A stretch of 64,000 nucleotides of DNA. Origin: Gp6-AA40 sp035711805 (GTDB lineage: Bacteria > Acidobacteriota > Vicinamibacteria > Vicinamibacterales > UBA2999). Both the position numbers and the translations under genes were made by a program. The notes beneath the pieces were generated by a model that was not told the origin of the DNA, did no database searches, and saw nothing but the letters and a program-made list of their open reading frames with translations. The stretch covers positions 53,144 to 117,143 of the forward strand of contig DASTBV010000049.1 in assembly GCA_035711805.1 (NCBI GenBank). Reading direction: 5' to 3'. Below, piece after piece: positions 28,256 to 36,740 of the stretch (position 1 is its first letter; each line of letters starts with the position of its first letter).

Positions 28256-29590
28256 TTGAAATTCCGCTACACGAAGTACACCGGCGACCTGCTCGACGAG
28301 ATCGATCTCGAGGACCTCGTGTCGAAGCTGTCCGACCTGCTGCTCACCAGCGGGTTCAGCAACCCGTGGGGCAACCCGCTCGACAGCGACGAGGACCGGA
28401 CGATGCAGGCGCTGCACGACGCGATTCTCGAGGCGCTGTTCAGCGGCGGCGTCCTGTCGGATGAGGCGCTGCAGAAACTCCTGGGTGAGCCAGCCGACGG
28501 GGACCAGGAAGCGGCGCGACAGCAGCTCGAAGACCTCATTCAGCAGATCATCGAACGCATGATGGAACAGGGGTTCGTCACCGGCGCCCCTGATTTGGCC
28601 GGCGAGCGCGAGCATCGGCGCGGCTCGATGGGCGGGCCCGGAGAGAACGCGGGCCCGGTCCGCTTCGAAGTGACGGACAAGGCCCTCGACTTTCTCGGCT
28701 ACCGGGCCCTGCGCGATTTGCTCGGGTCGATCGGCCGCAGCAGCGCCGGCCGTCACGACACGCGCCATCTCAGCACCGGCATCGAGACCGTGGCGGCACC
28801 GAAGCCGTACGAGTTCGGCGATACGCTGAACATCGATCCGAGCGGAACGATCCTGAATGCGGTGCAACGGACGCATCGGGACAGGGATCAGGGATTGGGG
28901 ATCAGGGATCAGGAAAACACTGGCTCATCCCGATCCCCGATCCCCGATCCCTGGTCCCTGTCCATCGAGCACTCGGACCTGATGGTCGCGCAGAGCGAGT
29001 ACCAGAGCTCATGCGCCACGGTCATCATGCTGGATTGCAGCCACAGCATGATCCTGTACGGCGAAGATCGCTTCACCCCGGCGAAGCGGGTCGCGCTTGC
29101 GCTGTCGCACCTGATCCGGACGCAGTATCCGGGCGACTCGCTGCACGCGGTGCTCTTCCACGACTCCGCCGAGGAGATCCCGCTCAAGCAGCTCGGCCGC
29201 GTGCGTGTCGGGCCCTATTACACGAACACCCGCGAAGGCCTGCGCGTCGCCCGCCGCATCCTGGAACGGCAGAAGAAGGACATGCGGCAGATCGTCATGA
29301 TCACCGACGGCAAGCCGTCGGCGCTCACGCGTGCTGACGGCCAGATCTACAAGAACGCCTTCGGCCTCGACCCGTACATCGTCGCCGAGACGTTTACGGA
29401 GGTGAATGCGTGCCAGAAGGCCGGCATCATGATCAACACCTTCATGCTGGCGCGCGACCACGACCTGGTGGCGTTCGTGCGCCGCGTCGCCGCCATCTGC
29501 CGCGGCAAGGCGTACTTCACGACGCCCTATACGCTGGGGCAGTACGTGCTGATGGATTACATGGATCGGAAGACGAAGACGATCCACTGA
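28256..29590 (+). CDS. VWA-domain protein, partner of the MoxR ATPase
   Basis: A 444-residue cytoplasmic protein. The C-terminal half is a von Willebrand A domain with MIDAS motif DCSHSM, threonine in TNTREGL and the aspartate in MITDGKPS. Start is TTG at 28256 with GGAAGAAGG upstream. Residues about 208-236 (DRDQGLGIRDQ...SPIPDPWS) come from an inserted hairpin repeat and interrupt the linker ahead of the VWA domain. The pairing with a MoxR ATPase is standard; the client is not known. Confidence 0.9.
   Translation: MKFRYTKYTGDLLDEIDLEDLVSKLSDLLLTSGFSNPWGNPLDSDEDRTMQALHDAILEALFSGGVLSDEALQKLLGEPADGDQEAARQQLEDLIQQIIERMMEQGFVTGAPDLAGEREHRRGSMGGPGENAGPVRFEVTDKALDFLGYRALRDLLGSIGRSSAGRHDTRHLSTGIETVAAPKPYEFGDTLNIDPSGTILNAVQRTHRDRDQGLGIRDQENTGSSRSPIPDPWSLSIEHSDLMVAQSEYQSSCATVIMLDCSHSMILYGEDRFTPAKRVALALSHLIRTQYPGDSLHAVLFHDSAEEIPLKQLGRVRVGPYYTNTREGLRVARRILERQKKDMRQIVMITDGKPSALTRADGQIYKNAFGLDPYIVAETFTEVNACQKAGIMINTFMLARDHDLVAFVRRVAAICRGKAYFTTPYTLGQYVLMDYMDRKTKTIH
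28878..28962. repeat. Hairpin repeat inserted in frame inside the VWA gene
   Basis: Left arm: GGGACAGGGATCAGGGATTG, continuing with GGGATCAGGGATCAGG. Right arm: ATCCCGATCCCCGATCCCCG, continuing ATCCCTGGTCCCTGTCC. The arms are complementary with few mismatches across about 35 bases and are joined by a 14-base loop. The frame stays open through it. Confidence 0.85.
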
Positions 29591-29592
29591 CC

Positions 29593-30990
29593 GTGATTTC
29601 CCGTCGTACCTTCCTGCACGGTGCAACACAGGTCGCGGCGCTCGGCGCCGTGTCCGGCCTGGCGCCGCTGGGCGCGCTGCAACGCGGCGGTGCGCAGCCG
29701 GGCGCACGATTGATCGTGAGATCGCGCACACCGCAGGACCTCGAAACGCCGGTCAGCCTGCTCACTGACTGGATCACGCCGAACGACGTCTTCTTCGTCC
29801 GCTCGCATCTGCCGACACCGGACATCGACGCCGCAACATGGGCGGTGACCGTTGCCGGGGCCATCGAACGCCCTCTCACGCTTCGCCTCGCCGATCTGCG
29901 AGCCCTTCCCAGAGTGACAACCGTGGTCACGCTGGAGTGCGCAGGTAACGGCCGCGCCTTCTTCGATCCTCCCGTCGCCGGCGTGCAGTGGCAGCGCGGC
30001 GCGGTCGGCAATGCCCGCTGGACGGGCGTGCGCCTGTCGGACGTTCTGCAGCGCGCGGGCGTCCGGCCAAGCGGACAGTTCGTCCTGTTCGACGGCGGCG
30101 ATCGCCCAATCGGCACGGTACCCGACTTCACGCGCACGCTTCCGATCGCGAAGGCGATGCACCGCGACACGCTTCTCGCGTTCGAGATGAACGGAGTGCC
30201 GCTGCCAGTGTCGCACGGGTTTCCGCTCCGCGCGATCGTTCCCGGGTGGGAGGGCGCCTACTGGGTGAAGTGGATCACGGCCATCACGGTGCTCGAGACA
30301 CAGCACGACGGCTTCTTCGTTCAAACCGCGTATCGCTACCCACGGCAGCCAGTCGCTCCCGGCAGCGTTGTTCCGGCACGCGAGATGGAGCCGCTGACGG
30401 GGATGGCTGTCAAATCCCTCATCGTGTCGCCGGAGACTGGGGCCAGCGTTCCGGCCGGCCGGCTGCGCGTCGCCGGCTTTGCATGGACCGGTGAAGGGGA
30501 AATCGCCCGCGTCGACATCTCCACCGACGGCGGCAAATCGTGGCAGCGCACAAGCCTCGGGCGCGAGCGTGAACCCTACGCGTGGAGATCCTTCGAGTAT
30601 GAATGGCGAGGGGCTCCGTCAGGCACGTATACGGTCATGGCGCGGGCGACGGATTCTCGCGGACGCACGCAGGGGGCGATGCCGCAATGGAATCCGTCAG
30701 GTTACCTATGGAACGCGCCTGACCGGGTGACGGTCTCGGTTGGCGGATCCGCCGCGCCCGCGAGACCGGCGGCGGCAGAGGCCCTGGCATTGCCGATCGA
30801 CGCCGACACCGCACTCGTCCGTCAGAAGTGCCTCGTCTGTCACGATGCCGATCTGATCACGCAGCAACGCCTCGACGAGGGCGGCTGGTCGCGCGAGCTC
30901 GACAAGATGGCCCGTTGGGGCGCCTCAGTCACGGACGAGGAGCGCCGGCGCCTGTTTGGATACCTGGTGCGACACTTCCCGCCTCGCTAG
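29593..30990 (+). CDS. Tat-exported sulfite-oxidase-like molybdoenzyme with C-terminal haem c
   Basis: A 465-residue protein starting at GTG three bases after the VWA stop. The Tat signal is SRRTFLHGA. The sulfite oxidase Mo-pterin domain follows, with the Mo-ligating cysteine Cys116 (VTLECAGNGR) and the segment SHGFPLRAIVPGWEGAYWVKW. A dimerisation (Ig-like) domain spans about 270-380, and a single haem-binding site CLVCH lies near residue 413. SoxC/SorA-like enzymes oxidise sulfite or reduce related substrates and pass electrons to cytochrome c; here donor and acceptor domains are fused. Substrate not determined. Confidence 0.9.
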   Translation: MISRRTFLHGATQVAALGAVSGLAPLGALQRGGAQPGARLIVRSRTPQDLETPVSLLTDWITPNDVFFVRSHLPTPDIDAATWAVTVAGAIERPLTLRLADLRALPRVTTVVTLECAGNGRAFFDPPVAGVQWQRGAVGNARWTGVRLSDVLQRAGVRPSGQFVLFDGGDRPIGTVPDFTRTLPIAKAMHRDTLLAFEMNGVPLPVSHGFPLRAIVPGWEGAYWVKWITAITVLETQHDGFFVQTAYRYPRQPVAPGSVVPAREMEPLTGMAVKSLIVSPETGASVPAGRLRVAGFAWTGEGEIARVDISTDGGKSWQRTSLGREREPYAWRSFEYEWRGAPSGTYTVMARATDSRGRTQGAMPQWNPSGYLWNAPDRVTVSVGGSAAPARPAAAEALALPIDADTALVRQKCLVCHDADLITQQRLDEGGWSRELDKMARWGASVTDEERRRLFGYLVRHFPPR

Positions 30991-30994
30991 TCCG

Positions 30995-31621
30995 ATGCTC
31001 CCGCCTGTCATTCCCATCTTCCCGCTGCCCAACGCCGTTCTCTTTCCCAACGTGTTCATGCCGCTGCACATCTTCGAGCCGCGGTACCGGACGATGGTGG
31101 CGGATGCGCTCGCCGGCGATCGCATCATCGGCATGGCGCTGCTGAAGGCCGGCTACGAGGCGGACTACAACGGACGGCCGCCAATCTATCCGGTGGGTTG
31201 CGCCGGTGTCATCACCCATTCCGAGCCGCTCGCCGACGGGCGCTTCAACATCGTGCTCAAGGGCATGGAAAAGTTCCGCGTCACCGGTGAAGACTCCAGC
31301 AGGTCGTACCGCCTCGCCACGATCGAGTCCCTCCCCGAACGGGTCGCCGACGCCGAGCGCAGCGAGCTGCACCGGCTGCGGCAGCGGCTCGAAGCGCTGC
31401 TGGCCGCCGCGGTCGAACGCGAAGGCGGCGATCCCAAGTTTCCCCCCGCAGTGGCCGACGAGGATCTCGTGAACGCGCTGGCGCAGTACATGGGGCTCGA
31501 GCCGCTCGAGCGGCAGGCGCTCCTCGAGCGCGACGGGCTGCTGGCCCGCGGTCACGGGCTGATCGAGCTGCTCGAGATGAAAACGCTCGGCCCGAAATGG
31601 AAGGGCGGCGCGGTTCACTAG
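30995..31621 (+). CDS. LON substrate-binding-domain protein
   Basis: A 208-residue protein consisting only of the N-terminal (LAN/LON) domain of Lon protease, without ATPase or protease parts. Characteristic start: IPIFPLPNAVLFPNVFMPLHIFEPRYR. Such proteins are common; roles in proteolysis are assumed but unproven. Starts five bases after the preceding gene, so probably co-transcribed. Confidence 0.9.
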   Translation: MLPPVIPIFPLPNAVLFPNVFMPLHIFEPRYRTMVADALAGDRIIGMALLKAGYEADYNGRPPIYPVGCAGVITHSEPLADGRFNIVLKGMEKFRVTGEDSSRSYRLATIESLPERVADAERSELHRLRQRLEALLAAAVEREGGDPKFPPAVADEDLVNALAQYMGLEPLERQALLERDGLLARGHGLIELLEMKTLGPKWKGGAVH

Positions 31622-31630
31622 CGGTTCGGT

Positions 31631-31690
31631 TTCCGTGGCGCGAACCCTTCGGGTTCGCGAGGCGAGCCTGCAAGGCTCGCCCCACGAAAT
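31631..31690. terminator. Two-hairpin cruciform between convergent genes
   Basis: CGCGAACCC-TTC-GGGTTCGCG (31639-31659) and GGCGAGCCT-GCA-AGGCTCGCC (31661-31681) are two perfect 9-bp stems, enclosed by an outer CGTGG/CCACG pair. The structure is symmetric, so it could end transcription from both sides. No T-run follows; the terminator role is inferred. Confidence 0.55.
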
Positions 31691-31697
31691 CCTGGTG

Positions 31698-32885
31698 TTA
31701 CAGCGACTTCAAATACTCGACCAGATCAGCCTTCTGCGCGTCGTTCAGCCCGAGCGACAGCACCCGGTTGTAGTGATTCACCACCGCCAGAAGATCGGCG
31801 GCACTGCCGTCGTGGAAGTAGGGCGGATGCTGCCAGATTCCGCGCAGCGGCGTCGTGCGGTACTGACCCGTCACGCTGCGCGACGCGTACTCGGGCTCCA
31901 TCTGCGTCTCCGCAGGAGCATGCAGGAACGGCACGTCGCGGCTCGGCCCGCGAAGGACGTCCGTGAAGTTCGGCGGCGTGTGGCACGCGTCGCACCGGGC
32001 CTGGCCGTTGAACAGATGGCGGCCGCGTTGCGCCGCGACGACGTTGAAGCTCCCCTTCGGCGGATCCGGCGCGCGCAGCGACAGCTGATACGCCAGGAGC
32101 GCCGGCAGTTGCGGCGTCACCAGATCGGGCGGCGGCTGATCGACGGTCAGCGGGATGCGCGGGTCGTGGAAGTCGCCGCGACCGCCCATCTGGGTGATGC
32201 CGACGTAGGCGTTCCAGTAGGAGATCGGTCCGTCGCCTGTGAAGGTTTCGAACTCGACCCCACGCAGACCGTACGCCGGCGGGATCACCACCGGGAAGCT
32301 CGTCGGGTTGAGGATCTCGAAACCTTCGGCGAGGCCCTTGAACGCCGTGAAACGCGGGTCGTAGAAGCCGGGCTTCCAGCTCTTGTAGACCGCTCGCTGT
32401 GCCTCGGTCAGGACGGGCGAGGAGGCGATGATTTCGCCCACCTTCAGCGTGCGGTTCGGCCAACCGTCGAGCCGTCTGCCGACGCCCGGCACGAACGAGT
32501 CGTCCACTGTGGAATGGCAGAGCGCGCACGTGGTGCCGACCGACTGCAGCGAGTCGTCTGGCCCAACGCGGCCGATAATGCCGACGACGGCATTCAAGCG
32601 GAGCAGCTGAAGCGTCACGGCGGCGTTGTCCAAGAGCGTGGGGTCGGCCTTCAGCGCGGTAATGACGCTCAGTGGTAGCGCTTCGACGTCTACTTTCAGA
32701 CCAAGTCCCAGCGCCGCGCGGGGCGTGAGCTTCGGGATGACCGTGTGCATCTGCAGGGTGGTCGTCCACAACTGCTCATCGCCAAACGTATCGAACCGGA
32801 AAATATCCCTGCCGTTTCGCGATTGCGCCGTCACCGCCAAAGTGACTAGGAAAACGGCCGCGAGGGCACCAACTATACGTGTCAT
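31698..32885 (-). CDS. Exported dihaem c-type cytochrome
   Basis: A 395-residue protein with a signal peptide (IVGALAAVFLVTLAVTA) and two haem c sites, CALCH (about residue 119) and CDACH (about residue 298). The second half, with GRHLFNGQARCDACH...FHDGSAADLLAVVNHYN and TPPNFTD, resembles the cytochrome c peroxidase/MauG superfamily, and the C-terminal 'YFHDGSAADLLAVV' is typical. The N-terminal half is longer than in peroxidases. Stand-alone gene; redox partner unknown. Confidence 0.82.
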   Translation of the reverse strand: MTRIVGALAAVFLVTLAVTAQSRNGRDIFRFDTFGDEQLWTTTLQMHTVIPKLTPRAALGLGLKVDVEALPLSVITALKADPTLLDNAAVTLQLLRLNAVVGIIGRVGPDDSLQSVGTTCALCHSTVDDSFVPGVGRRLDGWPNRTLKVGEIIASSPVLTEAQRAVYKSWKPGFYDPRFTAFKGLAEGFEILNPTSFPVVIPPAYGLRGVEFETFTGDGPISYWNAYVGITQMGGRGDFHDPRIPLTVDQPPPDLVTPQLPALLAYQLSLRAPDPPKGSFNVVAAQRGRHLFNGQARCDACHTPPNFTDVLRGPSRDVPFLHAPAETQMEPEYASRSVTGQYRTTPLRGIWQHPPYFHDGSAADLLAVVNHYNRVLSLGLNDAQKADLVEYLKSL

Positions 32886-33003
32886 CCCTTCCTCCTATCG
32901 GACACGCTCAGCCGGGCCCCCGCGCAGCTGATGTGCGCAGTTATTCGCTGCAACATCAGATCCCGTGCCGCGGGATAAACGGCAAGAAACAGAACTGGAC
33001 TGG

Positions 33004-33720
33004 TTAACGGCTGCGGGTGAACGGGACGAAACGGACCGGCAGCGTTCGCCGCTGGGTGACGCCCTGCGGCGTCTTGTCGACGATCGTCAGCCACTGCACC
33101 GCTCCCTGCTCGCCCACCGGCGCGAGCAGGCGCCCGCGTGGCGCGAGCTGATCGATGAGCGGCTTGGGGATTTCCTCCGGCGCGGCAGTAAGCATGATGC
33201 GATCGAACGGCGCGTGTTCGGGCCATCCCGCATACCCGTCGCCCGCACGCACGTGCACGTTGCTGTAGCCGAGCGCCTTCAACGTCGCGGCGGCGCTGCG
33301 TGCCAGCTCGGGAACGATCTCTATGGTGTAGACGGTACGGGCAAGCTCGCCCAGCACGGCCGCCTGATAACCCGATCCGGTCCCGATTTCCAGCACCTTA
33401 TGGGAACTCTGGATGTCGAGCGCTTCGGTCATGTGCGCGACGATGAATGGCTGGGAGATCGTCTGGCTGTAGCCGATCGGGAGCGGGCTGTCGTCATACG
33501 CGCGCGAGATCAGCGCCGGCGGCACGAAGCGATGGCGCGGGACCTTGCGCATCGCGTCGAGGACGCGCGGATCCTTGACGTCGCGCGCGGCGATCTGCTC
33601 GTTCACCATCTGCCGCCGGCGGACGGCCGACTGCGCGTCTGTCTGTTGTGCGAATACCGGGAATGAAGCCGCGAGAACGGCGAAGAGAAGCAGTGCACGA
33701 CGCGAAGCGCCAGGTGCCAT
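33004..33720 (-). CDS. pcm: Protein-L-isoaspartate O-methyltransferase with signal peptide
   Basis: A 238-residue protein. After a signal peptide (RRALLLFAVLAASFPVFAQ) it has the Pcm pattern: MVNEQIAARDVKDPRVLDAMRKVPRHRFVP, DSPLPIGYSQTISQPFIVA, and the SAM motif VLEIGTGSGYQAAVL. The enzyme repairs isoaspartyl residues using SAM. An exported form would lack an obvious supply of SAM, yet the signal is clear and is not an alternative start artefact: the family core begins well after it. A hairpin lies nine bases upstream of the start. Confidence 0.93.
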   Translation of the reverse strand: MAPGASRRALLLFAVLAASFPVFAQQTDAQSAVRRRQMVNEQIAARDVKDPRVLDAMRKVPRHRFVPPALISRAYDDSPLPIGYSQTISQPFIVAHMTEALDIQSSHKVLEIGTGSGYQAAVLGELARTVYTIEIVPELARSAAATLKALGYSNVHVRAGDGYAGWPEHAPFDRIMLTAAPEEIPKPLIDQLAPRGRLLAPVGEQGAVQWLTIVDKTPQGVTQRRTLPVRFVPFTRSR

Positions 33721-33728
33721 AACAGGAA

Positions 33729-33753
33729 CGCGCCGCCGTTATCCGGCGGCGCG
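33729..33753. terminator. Strong GC hairpin between two minus-strand genes
   Basis: CGCGCCGCCG-TTATC-CGGCGGCGCG, a perfect 10-bp stem. It lies downstream of the jelly-roll-like gene and nine bases before pcm. No T-run follows on the minus strand; it could end or attenuate transcription into pcm. Confidence 0.45.
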
Positions 33754-33772
33754 CAGTGTGTCTTCCTTCTCC

Positions 33773-33796
33773 CTTCCGCCTGAAGGCGGAAGCTAC
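33773..33796. repeat. REP-like hairpin CTTCCGCC-TGAA-GGCGGAAG-CTAC, copy 3
   Basis: Identical to 16656-16679 including the CTAC extension. As there, it supplies the TAG stop codon (AAG-TAG) of the minus-strand gene. Confidence 0.9.
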
Positions 33797-34428
33797 TTGC
33801 CTGGAGTAACGCTCAGATCGGTAATCATGTTGTCGGGCATTGCGTGGTTCACGCGAAACCCATAGATACCATCGGTGGTGACGGCAGTCTTCGGCGTCGA
33901 CCCGACGACGGTCCCGTTCACGACGTAATCAACCTTGTCGGCAGTGACTCTCACTTCCAGCGTGTTCGTCGCCTTGCCGGACGCATCGAGCTGCACCACC
34001 GCCGCATTCTTGCCTCGCGGCAGCACGTCCTTCGTCTGCTCGCCGGTGCGCTGCTTGAGAATCCAGGTGCCGTTCTGCGGCGCCACGAGGAAGTACGTGT
34101 AGCTCTGGTTCGGCCCGTCGAGGTCCTTGCCACCGAACAGCAGCCCGAGGTAATTGGGATGGCTGCTCCGGGCGTTCTGCGCAAATGTCGCCTTGAGGGT
34201 GTAATTCCCCGTCGTGGTGTTCTTGGGATTCCAGTAGGTTGCTGCCGAGGGGTTCACGGCGTGGAACCCGCCGCCCATCGCCATGAACTTCACTTCACCT
34301 GCCGGGTCGGGATCGCTCGCGCTCGTGCTGCGATCGATGCGCTGCTTCCAACCGGGCGCTTGGGCGGCCACGGTCGCCGCTCCCGCAATCAGAGTGATGG
34401 CCATGGCCACCGCAAGATAACGCTTCAT
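33793..34428 (-). CDS. Exported beta-jelly-roll protein (DUF1080/LamG-like)
   Basis: A 211-residue protein with a signal peptide (LAVAMAITLIAGAATVAAQ) and one beta-sandwich domain. The segments FHAVNPSAATYWNP, GNYTLKATF, LGLLFGGKDLDGPNQSYTYFLVAPQNGTW and IYGFRVNHAMPDNMITDL resemble DUF1080/concanavalin-like domains that bind carbohydrate. No catalytic residues can be assigned. Its stop codon is provided by the dispersed hairpin. Confidence 0.75.
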   Translation of the reverse strand: MKRYLAVAMAITLIAGAATVAAQAPGWKQRIDRSTSASDPDPAGEVKFMAMGGGFHAVNPSAATYWNPKNTTTGNYTLKATFAQNARSSHPNYLGLLFGGKDLDGPNQSYTYFLVAPQNGTWILKQRTGEQTKDVLPRGKNAAVVQLDASGKATNTLEVRVTADKVDYVVNGTVVGSTPKTAVTTDGIYGFRVNHAMPDNMITDLSVTPGK

Positions 34429-34518
34429 CTGCTTTTGTCCTCCGAATCAGATCAAACAGGCTCAGTGACTCTATACCAGAGTCCTGCGGAAATCGTTTAC
34501 CCGGGCAAAGGCCGAGCT

Positions 34519-35517
34519 CTACAGATGGTCGAAGCGCGCCGCCAGCTCGGTGATGATCTTCTCGCCGTGGAACCGGCCGTTCTCGATGAAGATGTTTCCG
34601 GTCGCCTTGCCCGCCACGCATCCACCAGCCAGAAACAGGTTCGGGACGTTCGTCTCGAACGTCTCCGGATGAAGCGCCGGCGCCAGCGTCTCCGCGTCGA
34701 CCTGAATGCCGGCCGCAGCCATCAGCGCCGCATCGGGGTGGTATCCGGTCAACAGGAAGACGCCGTCGGCGGGGATCTCCTCGCGCGTGCCGCCGCGCTG
34801 GACGACCACCTCGGTCGGACGGATCTCGCACACGGTGGTCTCGAACCTCGCCTGAATCGATCCTTCCTTGATGCGGTTCTCGATGTCGGGACGAACCCAG
34901 TACTTGATTGAGTCGCCCAGCGTGGCGTGGCGATGCACCAGCGTCACGTGCGCGCCGCCGCGGAACAGCTCGAGCGCGGCCTCGGCCGCTGAATTCTTCC
35001 CGCCGACGACGACCACGCGCTGCCGGTAGTACGGATGCGCATCCGTGTAGTAGTGGGAGACGTGCGGCAGATCCTCGCCCGGGATTCCGAGATAGTTCGG
35101 CAGGTCGTAATAGCCGATCGCCAGCACCACGGCGCGCGCCTGCCTGACCCGCTTGACGCCCCGGTCCGTCTGCGTCGTGACCGTAAACACGACAGTCCCG
35201 CCTTCGTCTTCCCGCTCGATCGAGATTACCTTCTCGTGAAAGGAGATCTGCAACTGATAGGTATCGACGACGCGGCGGTAATAGCGGAGCGCTTCGAGGC
35301 GCATCGGCTTGTCGTACGGCGTCACCAGCGGCAGCCCGCCGATCTCGAGCAGTTCCGGCGTGGTGAAAAACACCATGTGCGTCGGAAAGTTGAAGATCGA
35401 ATTGACCAGGATCCCCTTCTCGACAATCACGTAGTCGAGGCCGCGCTGCTTGGCGGCAATGGCGGTGGCGAGGCCGGACGGACCGGCGCCAACAATCAGA
35501 ACGTCGCGAACGGACAT
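34519..35517 (-). CDS. YpdA-type FAD/NAD(P) disulfide reductase
   Basis: A 332-residue flavoprotein. It has an FAD motif (IVGAGPSGLATAIAAKQRG) and a second nucleotide motif (VVVGGKNSAAEAALELF), and ends in IFIENGRFHGEKI. It lacks the CxxC of thioredoxin reductases. Domain order and the GKNSAAEAAL motif match YpdA (Bdr), which reduces bacillithiol disulfide in other phyla; bacillithiol use in this organism is inferred. Monocistronic, with a repeat array upstream of its start. Confidence 0.85.
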   Translation of the reverse strand: MSVRDVLIVGAGPSGLATAIAAKQRGLDYVIVEKGILVNSIFNFPTHMVFFTTPELLEIGGLPLVTPYDKPMRLEALRYYRRVVDTYQLQISFHEKVISIEREDEGGTVVFTVTTQTDRGVKRVRQARAVVLAIGYYDLPNYLGIPGEDLPHVSHYYTDAHPYYRQRVVVVGGKNSAAEAALELFRGGAHVTLVHRHATLGDSIKYWVRPDIENRIKEGSIQARFETTVCEIRPTEVVVQRGGTREEIPADGVFLLTGYHPDAALMAAAGIQVDAETLAPALHPETFETNVPNLFLAGGCVAGKATGNIFIENGRFHGEKIITELAARFDHL

Positions 35518-35529
35518 CTGGCGATCATA

Positions 35530-35637
35530 TCGTTCGAGTCGTTCGAGTCGTTCGAGTCGTTCGGATCGTTCGAGTCGTTCGAGTCGTTCGGATCGTTCGA
35601 GTCGTTCGGATCGTTCGAACCATTTCGGTCGTTCGAC
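35530..35637. repeat. 9-bp tandem array TCGTTCGRR, 12 units
   Basis: Units in order alternate TCGTTCGAG (six) and TCGTTCGGA (three), followed by TCGTTCGAA, CCATTTCGG and TCGTTCGAC: 12 x 9 = 108 bp with almost no drift. The reverse-complement phrase (CGAACGATC) recurs in short arrays at 36704-36740 and 57641-57682. It fills the gap between two minus-strand genes. Confidence 0.95.
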
Positions 35638-35645
35638 AGCCGCGA

Positions 35646-36647
35646 TCAGCGGGGCCGCTGGGCGACAAGTCGGACGTCCGGAATCGGGTCGCTGCCGACG
35701 GTGAGATGCAGCGTGTCAGGTCCGCTGAGGCGGAAGCTGGTTCGGCGTCCACCAGCTGATGTTGTGACCGGGATCGACGCCGCCAGAACATAGTCGCCCT
35801 CGGGCAACATGATGCTGAACCTGCCGCGGTCCTGGGTGGTCACGGAAGTTGGGATGCCCGGAGCTTCGCCGACGCGCGAAAAGGTCACAACGGCCCCTTT
35901 GACCGGCCGATTTCTTTCGTCGACCACAGTCCCTGAGACCGCGCGCGTCGGGGATTCGAATATCGAGAAATCGATTCCAGTTACGGTGGTGCCCGCCGTC
36001 ACCTCAACCACCGACGCTGCCGCCTGCTCGGCGACGCCCGGGTAGTAGGTGGAAATGAACGCCGCTGAAGCAGCCGTTCCAGAACCGAAAGGCTGTGGCA
36101 TCGGTCGCGCCGCCACGTAGTACTTGCCGGTCGGCAATCCCGAGAGGCGAAACTCACCGAGATCATTTGTCCGTCCGGACTCACCGACAGCAATCGCGGG
36201 ACCCGGGGGTGCGGACACGCCCGAACGCACGGCGTCTACCACCAGACGGGGCAACGGGTTTCCGCGGACGTCGACGATCTTCCCGGCAATCGTACCGCCG
36301 CGCGCGAGGCGGATTGCGGGCATGGTCTGCACAGGTCCGGTGACGATGATCGCGGTCGGCCTGCCGTTGTTGCCGGACGGGACATATCCAGTCCGCCTGG
36401 CCAGAAAACGGTAGTCGCCTTGCGGGATGTCGATCGAGAACTTGCCGGCACCGTCGGTCACTGCCCGCAGGGGCGGTGTGCCGGGTGGCGCCTGGACGGT
36501 TCGGAGGAAGGCGATCTCAACGCCCGGCAGTGGCTCATCCGTCCCCGCGTCGACGACAATTCCAGTCAGCCGTACGCTTGAAGACGCCTGGAACGGCGGC
36601 GCCGCGATTAACGCGAGAACGAGGTGGCTGACAACGACAGCGAGCAA
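35646..36647 (-). CDS. Exported protein with carboxypeptidase-regulatory-like domains
   Basis: A 333-residue protein with a signal peptide (VVSHLVLALIAAPPFQA) and three consecutive beta-sandwich domains of the CarboxypepD_reg/SpaA type (about 25-110, 112-215, 235-330). Each begins 'G.V.D..G.PLPG/P' (LTGIVVDAGTDEPLPGVEIAF, GGTIAGKIVDVRGNPLPRL, SGTVVDERNRPVKGA). These domains usually serve as structural or adhesive modules; no catalytic part is present. Ends next to the 9-bp array. Confidence 0.85.
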   Translation of the reverse strand: MLAVVVSHLVLALIAAPPFQASSSVRLTGIVVDAGTDEPLPGVEIAFLRTVQAPPGTPPLRAVTDGAGKFSIDIPQGDYRFLARRTGYVPSGNNGRPTAIIVTGPVQTMPAIRLARGGTIAGKIVDVRGNPLPRLVVDAVRSGVSAPPGPAIAVGESGRTNDLGEFRLSGLPTGKYYVAARPMPQPFGSGTAASAAFISTYYPGVAEQAAASVVEVTAGTTVTGIDFSIFESPTRAVSGTVVDERNRPVKGAVVTFSRVGEAPGIPTSVTTQDRGRFSIMLPEGDYVLAASIPVTTSAGGRRTSFRLSGPDTLHLTVGSDPIPDVRLVAQRPR

Positions 36648-36703
36648 AGATGTGTCCTGGCCGAAGCGGTGAGCCCGATCGTGCCACAGCTCGAGGTCAA
36701 CAG

Positions 36704-36740
36704 CGAACGACTCGAACGATCCGAACGATTCGAACGATTT
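36704..36740. repeat. Short CGAACGATC/CGAACGATT array
   Basis: Four units (CGAACGACT, CGAACGATC, CGAACGATT, CGAACGATT), complementary in sense to the 35530 array. It runs to the gltD stop codon (TTA on the plus strand at 36739-36741). Confidence 0.8.

Noticed and set aside
35530..35637. Possible CRISPR array
   Set aside because: Units are contiguous 9-mers without unique spacers, and no cas gene is present.
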